From Clostridia bacterium (GTDB lineage: Bacteria; Bacillota; Clostridia; Oscillospirales; Acutalibacteraceae), in the NCBI GenBank assembly GCA_017407755.1, contig JAFQVY010000001.1, positions 124,001 through 188,000 of the forward strand: DNA of 64,000 nucleotides, given 5' to 3'. This document shows, one piece after another, positions 36,245 through 45,648 of this stretch. Within the stretch, counting starts at the first letter, position 1. Every line of letters begins with the position of its first letter. The notes beneath the pieces are model-generated. The model was not told where the DNA came from and searched no databases. It saw nothing but the letters and a program-made list of their open reading frames with translations. A program made the translations under genes and the position numbers.

Positions 36245-37066
36245 TTAACATTCCTTAAACGCTTCACTTAAATATTCGATTATATCCCTTGCAATAACGC
36301 TTCTTTCGCCCTTGTCCTTTGCGGCTAAGTCACCGCTTAAGCCGTGGATATATGCTCCCATAACCGCACTGTCAAAAGGACTTGCACCCTGAGCCATAAA
36401 AGCGGCGATAACTCCCGACAAAACGTCCCCCGACCCTGCAGTAGCCAAAGCCTTGCCTCCGGTAGGGTTTATGAAAACCTCGCCCTTTTCGTTGGCAATT
36501 ACGGTGTCTTTGCCCTTTAAAAGCAGAGTCACCCCATAGCTTTTGGCAAAATCAGAAGCAACTTTCAATCGGTTGTTTCTTATGTACTCAGCAGCCAAGC
36601 CTGTGAGGCGTGCCATTTCGCCCTCGTGGGGAGTAAGCACTATGGGACATTTTTTATCTTTCAGAACATTTATATGCTTAGAAAGCATATTTATGCCGTC
36701 GGCATCTATCAAAAGGGGCAGGGTGTTTTCTGTTATAAGGCTTAAAAGCACCTTTGCCTTTTCTTCGCTTTGCCCAACTCCGCACCCAAAAGCGACTGCC
36801 TTAGCCTTTGAAAGGTCAATTTCACTGCCGAAAGCTGAGTAAACCGCCTCAGGAAAGCTTGAGCCACAAATTGGATAAATGCTTTTATCAACCACAAGTC
36901 GGACAATTCCCGCACCGCTTCTTAACGCCGCTTTGCCGCAAAGTATTGCCGCACCTGCCATAAACTCTGAGCCTGCAAAAATAACTGTGTAGCCTTTAGT
37001 GTATTTGTTGGCGTCTTCTCTTATTTTGGGCAAATTTGCTCTGACAAAACTTAAATCCGTAATCAT
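36245..37066 (-). CDS. nnrD: ADP-dependent NAD(P)H-hydrate dehydratase
   Basis: Repairs damaged NAD(P)H hydrates. The 273-residue YjeF C-terminal (ribokinase-like) domain carries the motifs LTPHEGEMARLTG and GSGDVLSGVIAAF. The epimerase domain (YjeF N-terminal) usually fused to it is absent; a separate nnrE is not in the window. It overlaps the membrane-protein gene upstream by 4 bases (ATGA). Confidence 0.9.
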   Translation of the reverse strand: MITDLSFVRANLPKIREDANKYTKGYTVIFAGSEFMAGAAILCGKAALRSGAGIVRLVVDKSIYPICGSSFPEAVYSAFGSEIDLSKAKAVAFGCGVGQSEEKAKVLLSLITENTLPLLIDADGINMLSKHINVLKDKKCPIVLTPHEGEMARLTGLAAEYIRNNRLKVASDFAKSYGVTLLLKGKDTVIANEKGEVFINPTGGKALATAGSGDVLSGVIAAFMAQGASPFDSAVMGAYIHGLSGDLAAKDKGERSVIARDIIEYLSEAFKEC

Positions 37067-37620
37067 TTTCTTTTATAAAAAAGCTTTAAAGCGATGTCGC
37101 GGTTAAGATAAGGCCTCATACCCTCCAAAATCTTTTCGTTGGGAACAAAAAGAAGTAAGCAAAGACCCTTTTGGGGAAGCCTGAACTCGGCAAAATAAAT
37201 TTCGCTTACGTCGTGATTTCCCGTAAAATCGTACTTTTTAACGTACTTGTTCTTGGGAATATCCTCATCGCTAAGCTTTGCAAGTCTTTCAACGTACTTT
37301 ATTTCCATTTTAAGCTTTCTTTTACGGCTTGACTGAGCAGTTACCTTTGCTACAATAAAGTCACTGCCGTAAACAGAATAGTCATACTCAACCTTTAAAA
37401 TACGTGGAATACACGCCCAGATAACAAAGGCGCCAATCATTGCAAGCACAAGTGCAAACAAGGCGTAAAAATAGTCAACCACTCCTGCCATTGCTCCGCG
37501 GTAAAAAAGTGCCATTAAAAATACAATGGGCACTAAAAATGCACCTATAAGCAAAAGGCACATAACAACATGCTTACTGCCTTTTTTAACTTTAACAACC
37601 TGTTCGCAGAAACCTTCCAC
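37063..37620 (-). CDS. Membrane protein of unknown function
   Basis: About 185 residues with two hydrophobic segments (roughly residues 20-45 and 55-80) and a charged cytoplasmic C-terminal half. I choose the GTG at 37620 because AAGGAG lies eight bases before it; a GTG three codons earlier would overlap that site. No domain is recognised. It is the first gene of the operon with nnrD and the lipoprotein. Confidence 0.7.
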   Translation of the reverse strand: MEGFCEQVVKVKKGSKHVVMCLLLIGAFLVPIVFLMALFYRGAMAGVVDYFYALFALVLAMIGAFVIWACIPRILKVEYDYSVYGSDFIVAKVTAQSSRKRKLKMEIKYVERLAKLSDEDIPKNKYVKKYDFTGNHDVSEIYFAEFRLPQKGLCLLLFVPNEKILEGMRPYLNRDIALKLFYKRK

Positions 37621-37684
37621 CAAAATCACTCCTTAAAATAATACCTATAATATAACATAATAAAATATTTTTTTCAATAAACAC

Positions 37685-37713
37685 TTGCCAAAAGTTTAAG
37701 ATAATGATAATAT
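37685..37713 (+). promoter_or_regulatory. Promoter of the pheST transcript
   Basis: TTGCCA at 37685-37690, 17-base spacer, TAATAT at 37708-37713, placing the start of transcription at about 37720, just before the T-box leader. Confidence 0.7.
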
Positions 37714-37719
37714 AACAGG

Positions 37720-37978
37720 TATAAACGCTGTGACGAAGGAAGTAGCAACCCGAAAAACCTTTGCAAAGAGAGTGTGTCCGCGGCTGAAAGATACACCGAA
37801 GGTTGGGTGTGGCGAAGTTCCCTTCTGAGCGGCAGAGCTGAAATCATAGTAGGCTCTGACGGCTGGCACCGTTATCGGTCAAAGGAGTGTTTGCTTCTAT
37901 AAGAGCAAAAATAAGGGTGGTACCGCGGATTTTTATTCGTCCCTGCGTTTTTTCGCAGCGGGCGTTTTTTATTTTTAT
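37720..37978 (+). ncRNA. T-box leader, probable tRNA-Phe specificity
   Basis: The conserved T-box AAGGGTGGTACCGCGG is near 37912-37927, preceded by a long stem-I region. It is followed by a terminator stem (around CCTGCG ... CGCAGCGGGCG) and a T-run. A TTC, the Phe codon, sits in the expected specifier area (...GCGAAGTTCCC...). Uncharged tRNA-Phe binding should favour the antiterminator and raise pheST expression. Confidence 0.92.
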
Positions 37979-37993
37979 ACGGAATGAGGTTTA

Positions 37994-39049
37994 ATGATGA
38001 ACGAAAAAATCATTGCTTTGCAAAATGAAATTAACGAAAAGCTAAGTTCAGTCAATGACTTAACAGAGCTTGACGCTTTAAGGGTAGCATACCTTGGCAA
38101 AAAGGGTAGTATTACAGCTCTTTTAAAGGGTATGAAGGACTTAAGCGTTGAAGAAAAAAAGACCTTTGGTGCAGAGGTTAACTCACTTAAAGAATCTGCA
38201 ACCGAGCTTATCGAAGCAAAAGCTTCAGAGCTTAAGGCAAAGGAAATTGAGGCTGAGATTAACTCTATGCCCATAATCGACGTAACCGCTCCTGCTGATA
38301 ATGAGCGTGGCTCTTACCACCCCATTACTCTGGTACAGCGTCAGTGCGAAAAGATTTTTAAATCTATGGGCTTTACCGTTGAGGATTACCCTGAGGTAGT
38401 TACCGACTACGAGTGCTTTGAGTCCCTTAATATTCCCAAGCACCACCCGGCCCGTGATATGCAGGACACCTACTACCTTTCAAACGGTCAGCTTTTAAAG
38501 ACCCAGACCTCTGCCGCACAGAATGCAATCCTTAAAAAGTACGGCAAAAACCTTATGGAAAATGGCGTTCCCATTAAGGCTATTTTCCCCGGCAGATGCT
38601 TTAGAAACGAAGCAACTGACGCCTGCCACGAGAACACCTTCTTCCAGATGGAAGGTATGATGGTTGACAAGAAAATCAACATCTCTAACCTTATTTATTT
38701 TATGAAAACAATGCTTTCCGAGGTTTTTCAGAAGGACATTAAAGTAAGACTTCGTCCCGGCTTCTTCCCCTTTGTTGAACCCGGCTTTGAGCTTGACATA
38801 AGCTGTCTTATCTGCGGCGGTGAGGGTTGCCCCTCCTGCAAGCACTCAGGCTGGCTTGAGCTTTGCCCCTGCGGTATGATTCACCCCAACGTGCTCAAAG
38901 AAGGCGGAATCGACCCCGATGAGTATATCGGCTTTGCTTTTGGTTTAGGTCTTACAAGACTTGCTATGATGAAGTATGGCGTTAAGGATATCAGAAACCT
39001 TAACAGCGGCAGTCTTAAAGCTTTAAGCCAGTTTACCGACGACGAATAA
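37994..39049 (+). CDS. pheS: Phenylalanyl-tRNA synthetase alpha chain
   Basis: Catalytic subunit charging tRNA-Phe. It has the N-terminal coiled coil, class II motif 2 (FRNEATDACHENTFFQMEG), a zinc-type Cys cluster (CLICGGEGCPSC), and motif 3 (GFAFGLGLTRLAMMKYG). Two adjacent ATG codons begin it; the second (37997) has the better spacing from GAGG. With pheT it is controlled by the T-box leader. Confidence 0.97.
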   Translation: MMNEKIIALQNEINEKLSSVNDLTELDALRVAYLGKKGSITALLKGMKDLSVEEKKTFGAEVNSLKESATELIEAKASELKAKEIEAEINSMPIIDVTAPADNERGSYHPITLVQRQCEKIFKSMGFTVEDYPEVVTDYECFESLNIPKHHPARDMQDTYYLSNGQLLKTQTSAAQNAILKKYGKNLMENGVPIKAIFPGRCFRNEATDACHENTFFQMEGMMVDKKINISNLIYFMKTMLSEVFQKDIKVRLRPGFFPFVEPGFELDISCLICGGEGCPSCKHSGWLELCPCGMIHPNVLKEGGIDPDEYIGFAFGLGLTRLAMMKYGVKDIRNLNSGSLKALSQFTDDE

Positions 39050-39063
39050 GGAGGGCAAAAAGT

Positions 39064-41430
39064 ATGTTTTTATCTATGAACTGGATTCAGGACTTTGTTG
39101 ATCTTCAGGGTCTTGATAAACTTGAACTTATACATAAGCTTTCGCTTTCTACTGCAGAGGTTGAAAACGAAATTTTCTTCAAAGGCAGTGACCTTTCAGG
39201 TGTTGTAGTTGCCGAAATCAAATCTGTTGAAGACCACCCTGAGTCTAAAAAGCTGCATCTTTTAAAGGTTGATGCAGGCGACGGCAAATTAACCGACGTA
39301 GTCTGCGGTGCTCCTAACGTCAGAGTAGGTATGAAAACCGCTTTTGCCAAAGTGGGTGCTAAATTAGGCGAAATCGAAATTGCCCCCAGACCTTTGGCAG
39401 GCTTTGAGTCCTTTGGTATGTGCTGCTCTGAAGCAGAAATCGGCATTTCCGATGACCACTCAGGCATTATGGATATTGCCGAGAACGTCGCACCAGGCAC
39501 CGATATTAAAGACGTTTACGCCATAGACGACATTGTTTTTGAGGTTGACAACAAATCTTTAACAAACCGCCCCGACCTTTGGAGCCATTATGGATTTGCA
39601 AGGGAATTTGCGGCACTTTCCGGCAGAGAGCTTAAGCCTTTAGAGGTTGAAGACCTTAGTGCTTACTCAAACCTCAAGAAAATCGATATGAAAATCGAGG
39701 ACAAGCTCTGCCAGCGTTACAGCTGTATGCAGGTTGAAAACATCAACCGAAACGTAAGCCCCGTGAATATGCGAATCCGCCTTTTCTACTGCGGAATGAG
39801 AGGCATCAACTTCCTTGCTGACCTTACAAACTACCTTATGCTTGAGGTTGGTCAGCCTATGCACGCTTTCGATTCCCGCAAGGTAGAAAAAATCCGCATC
39901 AAGCGTTTTGACACACCTTTCACATTTACAACTCTTGACGGTGTTGAAAGAAATATTGACGAAAACACTCTCATGATTTGCAACGATAACACTCCCGTTG
40001 CAATTGCAGGTATTATGGGAGGACTTGACTCTGAAATCGTTGAGGACACCACAACCCTTACTTTAGAGTCTGCCACCTTTGATGCGGTTTCTATCCGTAA
40101 ATCCACCGTTAGACTTGCCCACCGTACAGATGCATCTATCCGCTACGAAAAATGTCTTGACCCTGAGATGACTACCCTTGCTATTGCAAGATTTATAAAT
40201 CTTTTAAAGAAATATGACGGCGGCGTTCAGGTTGTTTCAGCTCTTACTGACGAGTATGCTTATAAGTATGACACTGTTAACTTAAGCTTTGACAAAAACT
40301 TTGTTGACCGCTACACAGGCATTGAGATTTCAAATGAGCAGATTGTTAAAACTCTTACAGACTTAGGCTTTGGCGTTGAGCTTGAAAACGACAATTTCTC
40401 TGTAACAGTACCTTCCTGGCGTGCTACAAAGGACGTTACCATCAAGGCTGACATTATTGAAGAAATCACCCGTATTTACGGTTACGACAACTTTGAAATC
40501 AGCACAACTCTTTCACCGCTTTACCCTGTTCGCGGTGACGCCATAAAGACAAACGAGGACAGACTTAAGGACTTACTTGTTAAAAAGTATAATCTTCACG
40601 AGCTTCACTCCTACCTTTGGGCATATACCGACGAGCTTAAGGCGTTGGGTATTGAGGTTGAAGATAATGTTAAGCTTTTAAACGCCACCAACCCCAACAT
40701 TGAAACTTTAAGAAACTCAATTATTCCCACTCAGCTTTGTCAGGTTAAAATAAACACAGGCTACAGTGGTGACTTCGGTATTTTTGAAGTTGGCAGAGTT
40801 ATTAAGGGCATTAAAGAAGACGGTCTTTGCCATGAGAAAAAGGTACTTACAATTACCCTCTTCAGCAAAACAAAGGATATCAAAACCCTTTACTTAGAGC
40901 TTCGCAATATGCTTTCTGTTGCTGCTTCCGATATTAAGCACAACACTCTCAGCTTTAAATGCAGTGACACCGACAAAGCTTACATTCACCCTGTAAACTT
41001 CAACAGGATTTTTATAGGCGGTAATGAAATCGGATTTATGGGTATTGCTCACCCCTCTGTTTCAAAGAAGATAGATAAAAAAGCAAACGTTGTTTTTGCA
41101 GAAATCGATATGACTGCCTTTACAGAAGCAGAAAGTGCTTCAATTGTTTACGACGAGCCTTCAAAGTTCCCTGCAATGACCTACGACATCAGCGTAGAGG
41201 TACCTGAGGGTATGCTTTTTGAAAGTCTTGCAAACACTTGGCAGAATGAGGGCAAGGAAATCCTTAAGGGTGTTAAAATTGTTGACACCTACGACACCGA
41301 CACTGTTCATTCCATTACAGTTCGTTTTGAGTTTTCTTCAAATGAAAGAACCCTTTCAAGCGGCGAAATTCAGGAAATTATGGACAAGGTAATCGCAAAC
41401 CTTAAGGAGATTGGCGTAAACCTTAGATAA
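39064..41430 (+). CDS. pheT: Phenylalanyl-tRNA synthetase beta chain
   Basis: A 788-residue partner of PheS. In order it has an EMAP-like tRNA-binding domain (~residues 40-150), B3/B4 editing and B5 domains (~200-480), the synthetase-like core, and the C-terminal FDX-ACB anticodon-binding domain (~690-788). It starts 14 bases after pheS with GGAGG upstream. Length and order are normal. Confidence 0.97.
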   Translation: MFLSMNWIQDFVDLQGLDKLELIHKLSLSTAEVENEIFFKGSDLSGVVVAEIKSVEDHPESKKLHLLKVDAGDGKLTDVVCGAPNVRVGMKTAFAKVGAKLGEIEIAPRPLAGFESFGMCCSEAEIGISDDHSGIMDIAENVAPGTDIKDVYAIDDIVFEVDNKSLTNRPDLWSHYGFAREFAALSGRELKPLEVEDLSAYSNLKKIDMKIEDKLCQRYSCMQVENINRNVSPVNMRIRLFYCGMRGINFLADLTNYLMLEVGQPMHAFDSRKVEKIRIKRFDTPFTFTTLDGVERNIDENTLMICNDNTPVAIAGIMGGLDSEIVEDTTTLTLESATFDAVSIRKSTVRLAHRTDASIRYEKCLDPEMTTLAIARFINLLKKYDGGVQVVSALTDEYAYKYDTVNLSFDKNFVDRYTGIEISNEQIVKTLTDLGFGVELENDNFSVTVPSWRATKDVTIKADIIEEITRIYGYDNFEISTTLSPLYPVRGDAIKTNEDRLKDLLVKKYNLHELHSYLWAYTDELKALGIEVEDNVKLLNATNPNIETLRNSIIPTQLCQVKINTGYSGDFGIFEVGRVIKGIKEDGLCHEKKVLTITLFSKTKDIKTLYLELRNMLSVAASDIKHNTLSFKCSDTDKAYIHPVNFNRIFIGGNEIGFMGIAHPSVSKKIDKKANVVFAEIDMTAFTEAESASIVYDEPSKFPAMTYDISVEVPEGMLFESLANTWQNEGKEILKGVKIVDTYDTDTVHSITVRFEFSSNERTLSSGEIQEIMDKVIANLKEIGVNLR

Positions 41431-41435
41431 GGGTA

Positions 41436-41464
41436 TTGAAAAATTTTTAAAAGTATTGTATAAT
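41436..41464 (+). promoter_or_regulatory. Promoter of ireB
   Basis: TTGAAA at 41436-41441, 17-base spacer, TATAAT at 41459-41464, about 50 bases before the ireB start. Confidence 0.7.
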
Positions 41465-41514
41465 ATCTCTATATAGTAGATTTATCCTAATTTATGGCTT
41501 CGGAGGTGTTTCGG

Positions 41515-41760
41515 ATGTTGGATAAAACCATGGTATTTTCTTTAGGCGGCGACAGAGACGTTGAGATGAAGCGTGCTCTGATGATTGTTTACGATGCTTT
41601 GCGTAAAAAAGGCTACAATCCCATTAATCAGATTGTCGGCTACATTTTGTCAGAAGACCCTACCTATATCACCACCTACAACAATGCCCGAAATATCATC
41701 TCTAAAATCGACAGGGACGACCTTTTAGAGGCATTGGTTAAATCTTATTTAAAGAATTAA
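41515..41760 (+). CDS. ireB: IreB family regulatory phosphoprotein (UPF0297)
   Basis: An 81-residue cytosolic protein with the family signatures DKTMVFSLGG and KGYNPINQIVGYILSEDPTYI. In Enterococcus IreB is a target of the PASTA kinase IreK and affects cephalosporin resistance. The ATG at 41515 follows GGAGGTG; an ATG seven codons earlier has no such site. In many Firmicutes ruvX follows; here it is replaced by a small unknown gene. Confidence 0.92.
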   Translation: MLDKTMVFSLGGDRDVEMKRALMIVYDALRKKGYNPINQIVGYILSEDPTYITTYNNARNIISKIDRDDLLEALVKSYLKN

Positions 41761-41773
41761 CGGAGGTATTGTT

Positions 41774-42064
41774 TTGGCAAATAAAGAATTTTTCTCATAT
41801 AAGGGCAGACCTTTGGTTAGATGCGGAGACGAGCTTTACTACGGCAGTATGAATGAGCGTTTTGTTATCCGTATGCAGGTTAAGTCCAAAAAGTCAGTCG
41901 GGGACTTGGAAATTGCCGACAAGGTAGCTATTCAGCTTCTTTGCACAGACCCCGACCTTTCTCCCAGAAAACAGCTTATCAAGGCATCTGAAAAGAACGG
42001 TCTTTTCCTTGCAATTGATATTGCTGATATCTGGCTTGAGCGTGCCCTTTCAAACAAAGCTTAA
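41774..42064 (+). CDS. Conserved-looking small protein of unknown function
   Basis: A 96-residue soluble protein (MANKEFFSYKGRPLVRCGDE opening) starting at TTG, supported by CGGAGG eight bases upstream. It follows ireB by 13 bases and is closed by a terminator, so it is probably an ireB operon partner. I recognise no domain; a helical C-terminus (LFLAIDIADIWLERAL) is the only clear feature. Confidence 0.7.
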   Translation: MANKEFFSYKGRPLVRCGDELYYGSMNERFVIRMQVKSKKSVGDLEIADKVAIQLLCTDPDLSPRKQLIKASEKNGLFLAIDIADIWLERALSNKA

Positions 42065-42065
42065 A

Positions 42066-42101
42066 AGAAAAGCAGTTGAGTTTTACTCAACTGCTTTTTT
42101 G
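42066..42101 (+). terminator. Intrinsic terminator of the ireB operon
   Basis: A 12-bp stem (AAGCAGTTGAG / CTCAACTGCTT) followed by TTTTTTG. It abuts the stop of the convergent lipoprotein gene. Confidence 0.88.
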
Positions 42102-42713
42102 TTAGTTCTTCTGGTCTTTAAGTGCTTCTAAAACCCTTTGGTTTTCGGCGTTAATTGCCTCAAAGTCAGCACCCTGAATATCAAATTTTTCGTAAACGCC
42201 GCCTAAATCCTTACCGTCAGTAGAAAAGGCCTCGGCAAAAGAATAAAGTGATTTACCGTCTTTATCTGCCATTAAGTAGGTGTTATATGAGCGGGCGGTG
42301 TTTAAATCCTCACCAAAAACAAGGTAGCTTAAATCGCTTGAATCTGTATATACCCACAGGCTGTTGCTCTCAGCCTTTGAGGTGATTTCTTCGTTGTATA
42401 TTTCGGCGTATCCCATATCAAAGCCGCCTACCATAACCTTGTCAACCACTCCGTCTTTTTCAGAGGAATAAGCAATCAGAAGCTCAGGAGCGTTGTCGCC
42501 TGTAAAATCGTAAAGCCTTACCACAGCCGCACCTGAGAGCTTTCCGTCAACAGACTTGCCCTCGCCGTATTTATCCACAAAGCTGTTATATGTATTATAA
42601 AAAATTCTTGCTCGGTCAGCGTTTCCTAAGTTATAGCTGCTTTCATTTTTCGAGCAAGCGGCAAAAGCCAAAGCCATAACCGCAATAAGTGCCAAAGCCA
42701 AAAATCTTTTCAT
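42102..42713 (-). CDS. Predicted lipoprotein with FG-GAP-like calcium loop
   Basis: A 203-residue protein with a clear lipoprotein signal (hydrophobic ALIAVMALAFAAC, lipobox Cys near residue 20). One segment, DFTGDNAPELLIAYSS, resembles the D-x-T/N-G-D loop of FG-GAP/VCBS repeats. No family is assigned. It is monocistronic between convergent and divergent neighbours. Confidence 0.75.
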   Translation of the reverse strand: MKRFLALALIAVMALAFAACSKNESSYNLGNADRARIFYNTYNSFVDKYGEGKSVDGKLSGAAVVRLYDFTGDNAPELLIAYSSEKDGVVDKVMVGGFDMGYAEIYNEEITSKAESNSLWVYTDSSDLSYLVFGEDLNTARSYNTYLMADKDGKSLYSFAEAFSTDGKDLGGVYEKFDIQGADFEAINAENQRVLEALKDQKN

Positions 42714-42788
42714 AAAAATACCTCGCTTTAAAAATCAGTACCTTTATTTTACAATAGCTTCTGTTTTTTTGCAACAACAAATTATTAT

Positions 42789-42816
42789 TTACAAAAGTCC
42801 AAGTATTAGGTATAAT
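42789..42816 (+). promoter_or_regulatory. Promoter of the NusG_II / Gx transporter operon
   Basis: TTACAA at 42789-42794, 16-base spacer, TATAAT at 42811-42816. Confidence 0.6.
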
Positions 42817-42844
42817 TTTAGCAAAAGCTTTGGGAGATGTGACC

Positions 42845-43234
42845 TTGAAAAAAATACGTCCCTATTTTAAAAAAGCAGATATTTTCGTGATTTTACTTGT
42901 AATTTTAGTGTCGGCAACAGGCTTTTTTGCACTTTTCTCAGGTTTTACCAAAGCCACCCCCACAGTTGCCGAAATCAGAGTCAACACAGTTTTGGTAAAA
43001 ACCATTGACCTAAAGAAGGCAGATACTCCCTACACCCTGACTGTTGAGGGAAATTTCCCGGTAGAGCTTGAAATAAGCAAAGAGGGAGTTCGCTTTATAA
43101 ACTCAGAGTGCCCTGATAAACTTTGCATACACTCAGGGCTTATTACCTCAAACCGAACCTGTGCCTGCCTGCCGGCAGGGGTTTCTGTTGAGGTTAAAAG
43201 CGAAGATTCTTCGGTTGATGCCGTTGCGGGGTGA
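42845..43234 (+). CDS. NusG domain II-containing membrane-anchored protein
   Basis: A 129-residue protein with one N-terminal membrane anchor (IFVILLVILVSATGFFAL) and an extracytoplasmic NusG_II-type domain with a CPDKLCIHSG segment and a CAC near the end. The TTG at 42845 is eight bases after GGGAG; earlier TTG/GTG codons would overlap it. The pairing with a Gx transporter gene is frequent in Firmicutes, often near RNF or flavinylation genes, but the function is unclear. Confidence 0.85.
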   Translation: MKKIRPYFKKADIFVILLVILVSATGFFALFSGFTKATPTVAEIRVNTVLVKTIDLKKADTPYTLTVEGNFPVELEISKEGVRFINSECPDKLCIHSGLITSNRTCACLPAGVSVEVKSEDSSVDAVAG

Positions 43235-43238
43235 AAAA

Positions 43239-43763
43239 ATGAGCAAGGTATTGGTTAACAAAAAGCTTTACACTCTGGCAAGAGCTGCTCTTTTGTCGGC
43301 GGTGGCGGTGGTGCTTTCTATTTTTGAAAGCTTTATCCCCGACCTGCCCTTTGCTTTGCCGGGTATGAAATTAGGTCTTGGCAACATAGCGGTGCTTTTA
43401 GCGGTGGAAACCTGTCCCTTGGGCTTGGTGCTTTATGTTGCCGCTGTTCGGGCACTTTTTGCTCTTGTAACAAGAGGTGCAACCGCATTTTTCATGAGCT
43501 TTGCAGGTGCAATTGCAAGCTCGCTTTTAATGTATTTTTTAGCACGAATAAAAAACACACCCTTCGGATGTATAGGTATAGGCATAGCAGGTGCCTTTGC
43601 CCACAACACGGCCCAGATTTTTACCGCTTACTTTATTATAGGCAACGCCGTGTGGGGGTATTTTCCTGTGGTTACTCTTTTTGCCCTTGTGTCGGGCTCT
43701 CTTACATCTCTCGTACACTTTTTCGCACTCCCAAAGGTTACAAGTGTACCTCTGTTTCAATAA
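43239..43763 (+). CDS. Gx transporter family protein (heptaprenyl diphosphate synthase component I-like)
   Basis: A 174-residue membrane protein with about five hydrophobic segments and the family pattern FIPDLPFALPGMKLGLGNIAV. It has been called component I of heptaprenyl diphosphate synthase, but the membrane topology suggests an ECF-like substrate-binding transporter subunit. The start at ATG 43239 follows the NusG_II gene by 4 bases. No ECF ATPase is adjacent. Confidence 0.85.
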   Translation: MSKVLVNKKLYTLARAALLSAVAVVLSIFESFIPDLPFALPGMKLGLGNIAVLLAVETCPLGLVLYVAAVRALFALVTRGATAFFMSFAGAIASSLLMYFLARIKNTPFGCIGIGIAGAFAHNTAQIFTAYFIIGNAVWGYFPVVTLFALVSGSLTSLVHFFALPKVTSVPLFQ

Positions 43764-43781
43764 CTTTTAAGGAGAAAATCT

Positions 43782-44162
43782 ATGAACAACAAGAAAAAAG
43801 GCTCTAAGCTTATTAAAATACTTATACTTGCTTTGGTACTTATATTATTTGCTGTTGTGTTCTTTGTTTTATCGGAAAATTTCTTTTCCCAAAAAAACAC
43901 TGAGACTGAGCAAAAGACCATTACCGTAACTGTTTCGGGCACGGATATTTACTTAGACGGCTCTAATAAAGTAAATCTGAGTTACCTTGAAAGTCATCTT
44001 ACAAAAACCTTTGAAAGCGGCAGTTGCACCGTTGCGCTTATTAACGACACTAAGGCACCTGCTGATGAAACCACCTACAACAAAGTTGTTGAGCTTTTAA
44101 AGAGCTTTGGCATAGAGCAGCCTACTTTAAGCCTGCCATCAACTGACGACGAAATCAGCTAA
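43782..44162 (+). CDS. Small membrane-anchored protein with an ExbD/TolR-like domain
   Basis: A 126-residue protein. It has a Lys-rich cytoplasmic N-terminus, one membrane segment (residues ~11-31), and an extracytoplasmic domain (ITVTVSGTDIYLDGSNKVNL ... YNKVVELLKSFGI) that reads like the ExbD/TolR periplasmic fold. No ExbB/TolQ partner is present. It may be the last gene of the NusG_II operon. The ExbD resemblance is my reading of pattern, not a confirmed match. Confidence 0.6.
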   Translation: MNNKKKGSKLIKILILALVLILFAVVFFVLSENFFSQKNTETEQKTITVTVSGTDIYLDGSNKVNLSYLESHLTKTFESGSCTVALINDTKAPADETTYNKVVELLKSFGIEQPTLSLPSTDDEIS

Positions 44163-44187
44163 AGAGCTATTTTGGTGAAATTAACCA

Positions 44188-44216
44188 TTGACAGTATATG
44201 TTTATTGGTTTATAAT
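44188..44216 (+). promoter_or_regulatory. metK promoter
   Basis: TTGACA at 44188-44193, 17-base spacer, TATAAT at 44211-44216, about 45 bases before the SAM riboswitch. Confidence 0.8.
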
Positions 44217-44261
44217 AACAAACGGTCAGAAAATCTGACAATTTAAAACTAAAAACTACCG

Positions 44262-44354
44262 CTTATCAAGAGTGACGGAGGGAACAGGCCCGTTGATGTC
44301 CGGCAACCTGCTTTTTGTAAGGTGCTAAGTCCTGCGGTTAAACCGAAAGATGAG
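44262..44354 (+). ncRNA. SAM-I (S-box) riboswitch
   Basis: The conserved elements CTTATCAAGAG, GACGGAGGGA, CCGGCAACC, GGTGCTAAGTCC and GAAAGATGAG are in order, and a terminator follows at 44361-44392. SAM binding should stop transcription before metK, giving product feedback. Confidence 0.96.
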
Positions 44355-44360
44355 TTTTTT

Positions 44361-44392
44361 GCCCGCTGTCGGTTTACGACGGCGGTTTTTAA
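44361..44392 (+). terminator. SAM riboswitch terminator
   Basis: Arms CCGCTGTCG and CGACGGCGG around a four-base loop, followed by TTTTT. It is the expression-platform terminator for metK. Confidence 0.85.
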
Positions 44393-44420
44393 TTTAATTT
44401 TTACTGAAAGGAAGATATAT

Positions 44421-45611
44421 ATGGCAAGATATTTATTTACATCTGAGTCTGTAAACGAGGGCCATCCCGACAAGGTTTGCGACCAGATTTCCGACGCGGT
44501 TTTAGACGCTATTTTGGCTCAGGACGAAAACGCTCACGTTGCCTGCGAGGTTACTGCCACAACAGGTATGGTAAATATTATGGGCGAGATTACCGCTAAT
44601 GCAAACGTTGACTTTGAGGCTGTGGCAAGAGAAGTAATTAATGACATCGGCTACAATAAGGAAGAACTCGGCTTTGATGCAGAAAATTGCAAGGTTAACG
44701 TTTACATAGATGCCCAGTCAACTGACATTGCAATGGGCGTTAACGAGTCTTTGGAACTTAAAGACGGCAACGTTGATAAAGACAACCTTATCGGCGCGGG
44801 AGATCAGGGTATGATGTTCGGATTTGCCTGCAACGAAACAAAAGAGCTTATGCCTATGCCTATTTCTTTAGCTCAGAAGCTTGCCCTTAAGCTTACAGAG
44901 GTAAGAAAAGACGGCACACTTCCCTACCTTCGTCCCGACGGCAAAACTCAGGTTACCGTTGAATATGACGACGACAAGGTAGTTGGCATTGACGCTGTAG
45001 TTGTTTCAACCCAGCACGACGAGGATGCTTCCTTAGAGCAAATCCGCAAGGATATTATCGAGTATGTAATTAAGCCTGTTATCCCCGCAAACCTTATGGA
45101 CGAGAATACAGATATTTATGTTAACCCCACAGGCAGATTCGTAATCGGCGGCCCTGTTGGCGACTCAGGCCTTACAGGAAGAAAGATTATTGTTGACACC
45201 TACGGCGGCTACGGTCGTCACGGCGGCGGTGCATTTTCGGGCAAAGACCCCACAAAGGTTGACAGAAGCGGTGCTTACTATGCACGTTACATTGCTAAGA
45301 ACATTGTTAAGGCAGAGCTTGCTACAAAATGCGAAGTTCAGCTTGCTTACGCTATCGGCGTTGCCGAGCCTGTTTCTGTTTTGGTTGAAACCTTCGGCAC
45401 AGCAAAAATAGACGCAGAGGTGCTTTCAAAGGCAGTTAGAAAGGTGTTTGACTGCCGTCCTTCTGTAATTATCCGAGAGTTAAATCTTACAAAAACAAAG
45501 TATCGTCCCCTTGCCGCTTACGGCCACATGGGCAGAGAAGATTTGCCTGTTAAATGGGAAGAAACCGATAGAGTTGATGCCCTTAAAGCGGCAGTTAAGG
45601 AGCTTTCATAA
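44421..45611 (+). CDS. metK: S-adenosylmethionine synthetase
   Basis: Makes SAM from methionine and ATP. The ATG at 44421 follows GAAAGGAAG and gives the canonical opening [19 protein letters not shown]. The motifs [15 protein letters not shown] and [16 protein letters not shown] are intact. The 396-residue length is standard. It is controlled by the SAM-I riboswitch. Confidence 0.97.
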   Translation: MARYLFTSESVNEGHPDKVCDQISDAVLDAILAQDENAHVACEVTATTGMVNIMGEITANANVDFEAVAREVINDIGYNKEELGFDAENCKVNVYIDAQSTDIAMGVNESLELKDGNVDKDNLIGAGDQGMMFGFACNETKELMPMPISLAQKLALKLTEVRKDGTLPYLRPDGKTQVTVEYDDDKVVGIDAVVVSTQHDEDASLEQIRKDIIEYVIKPVIPANLMDENTDIYVNPTGRFVIGGPVGDSGLTGRKIIVDTYGGYGRHGGGAFSGKDPTKVDRSGAYYARYIAKNIVKAELATKCEVQLAYAIGVAEPVSVLVETFGTAKIDAEVLSKAVRKVFDCRPSVIIRELNLTKTKYRPLAAYGHMGREDLPVKWEETDRVDALKAAVKELS

Positions 45612-45617
45612 AAGATT

Positions 45618-45647
45618 AGCCACCGAATTAATCGGTGGCTTTTTTAT
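45618..45647 (+). terminator. Terminator between metK and mazF
   Basis: A perfect stem (AGCCACCGA / TCGGTGGCT) with TTTTTT on the plus strand. The mazF stop follows at once, so it may act in both directions. Confidence 0.88.
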
Positions 45648-45648
45648 G

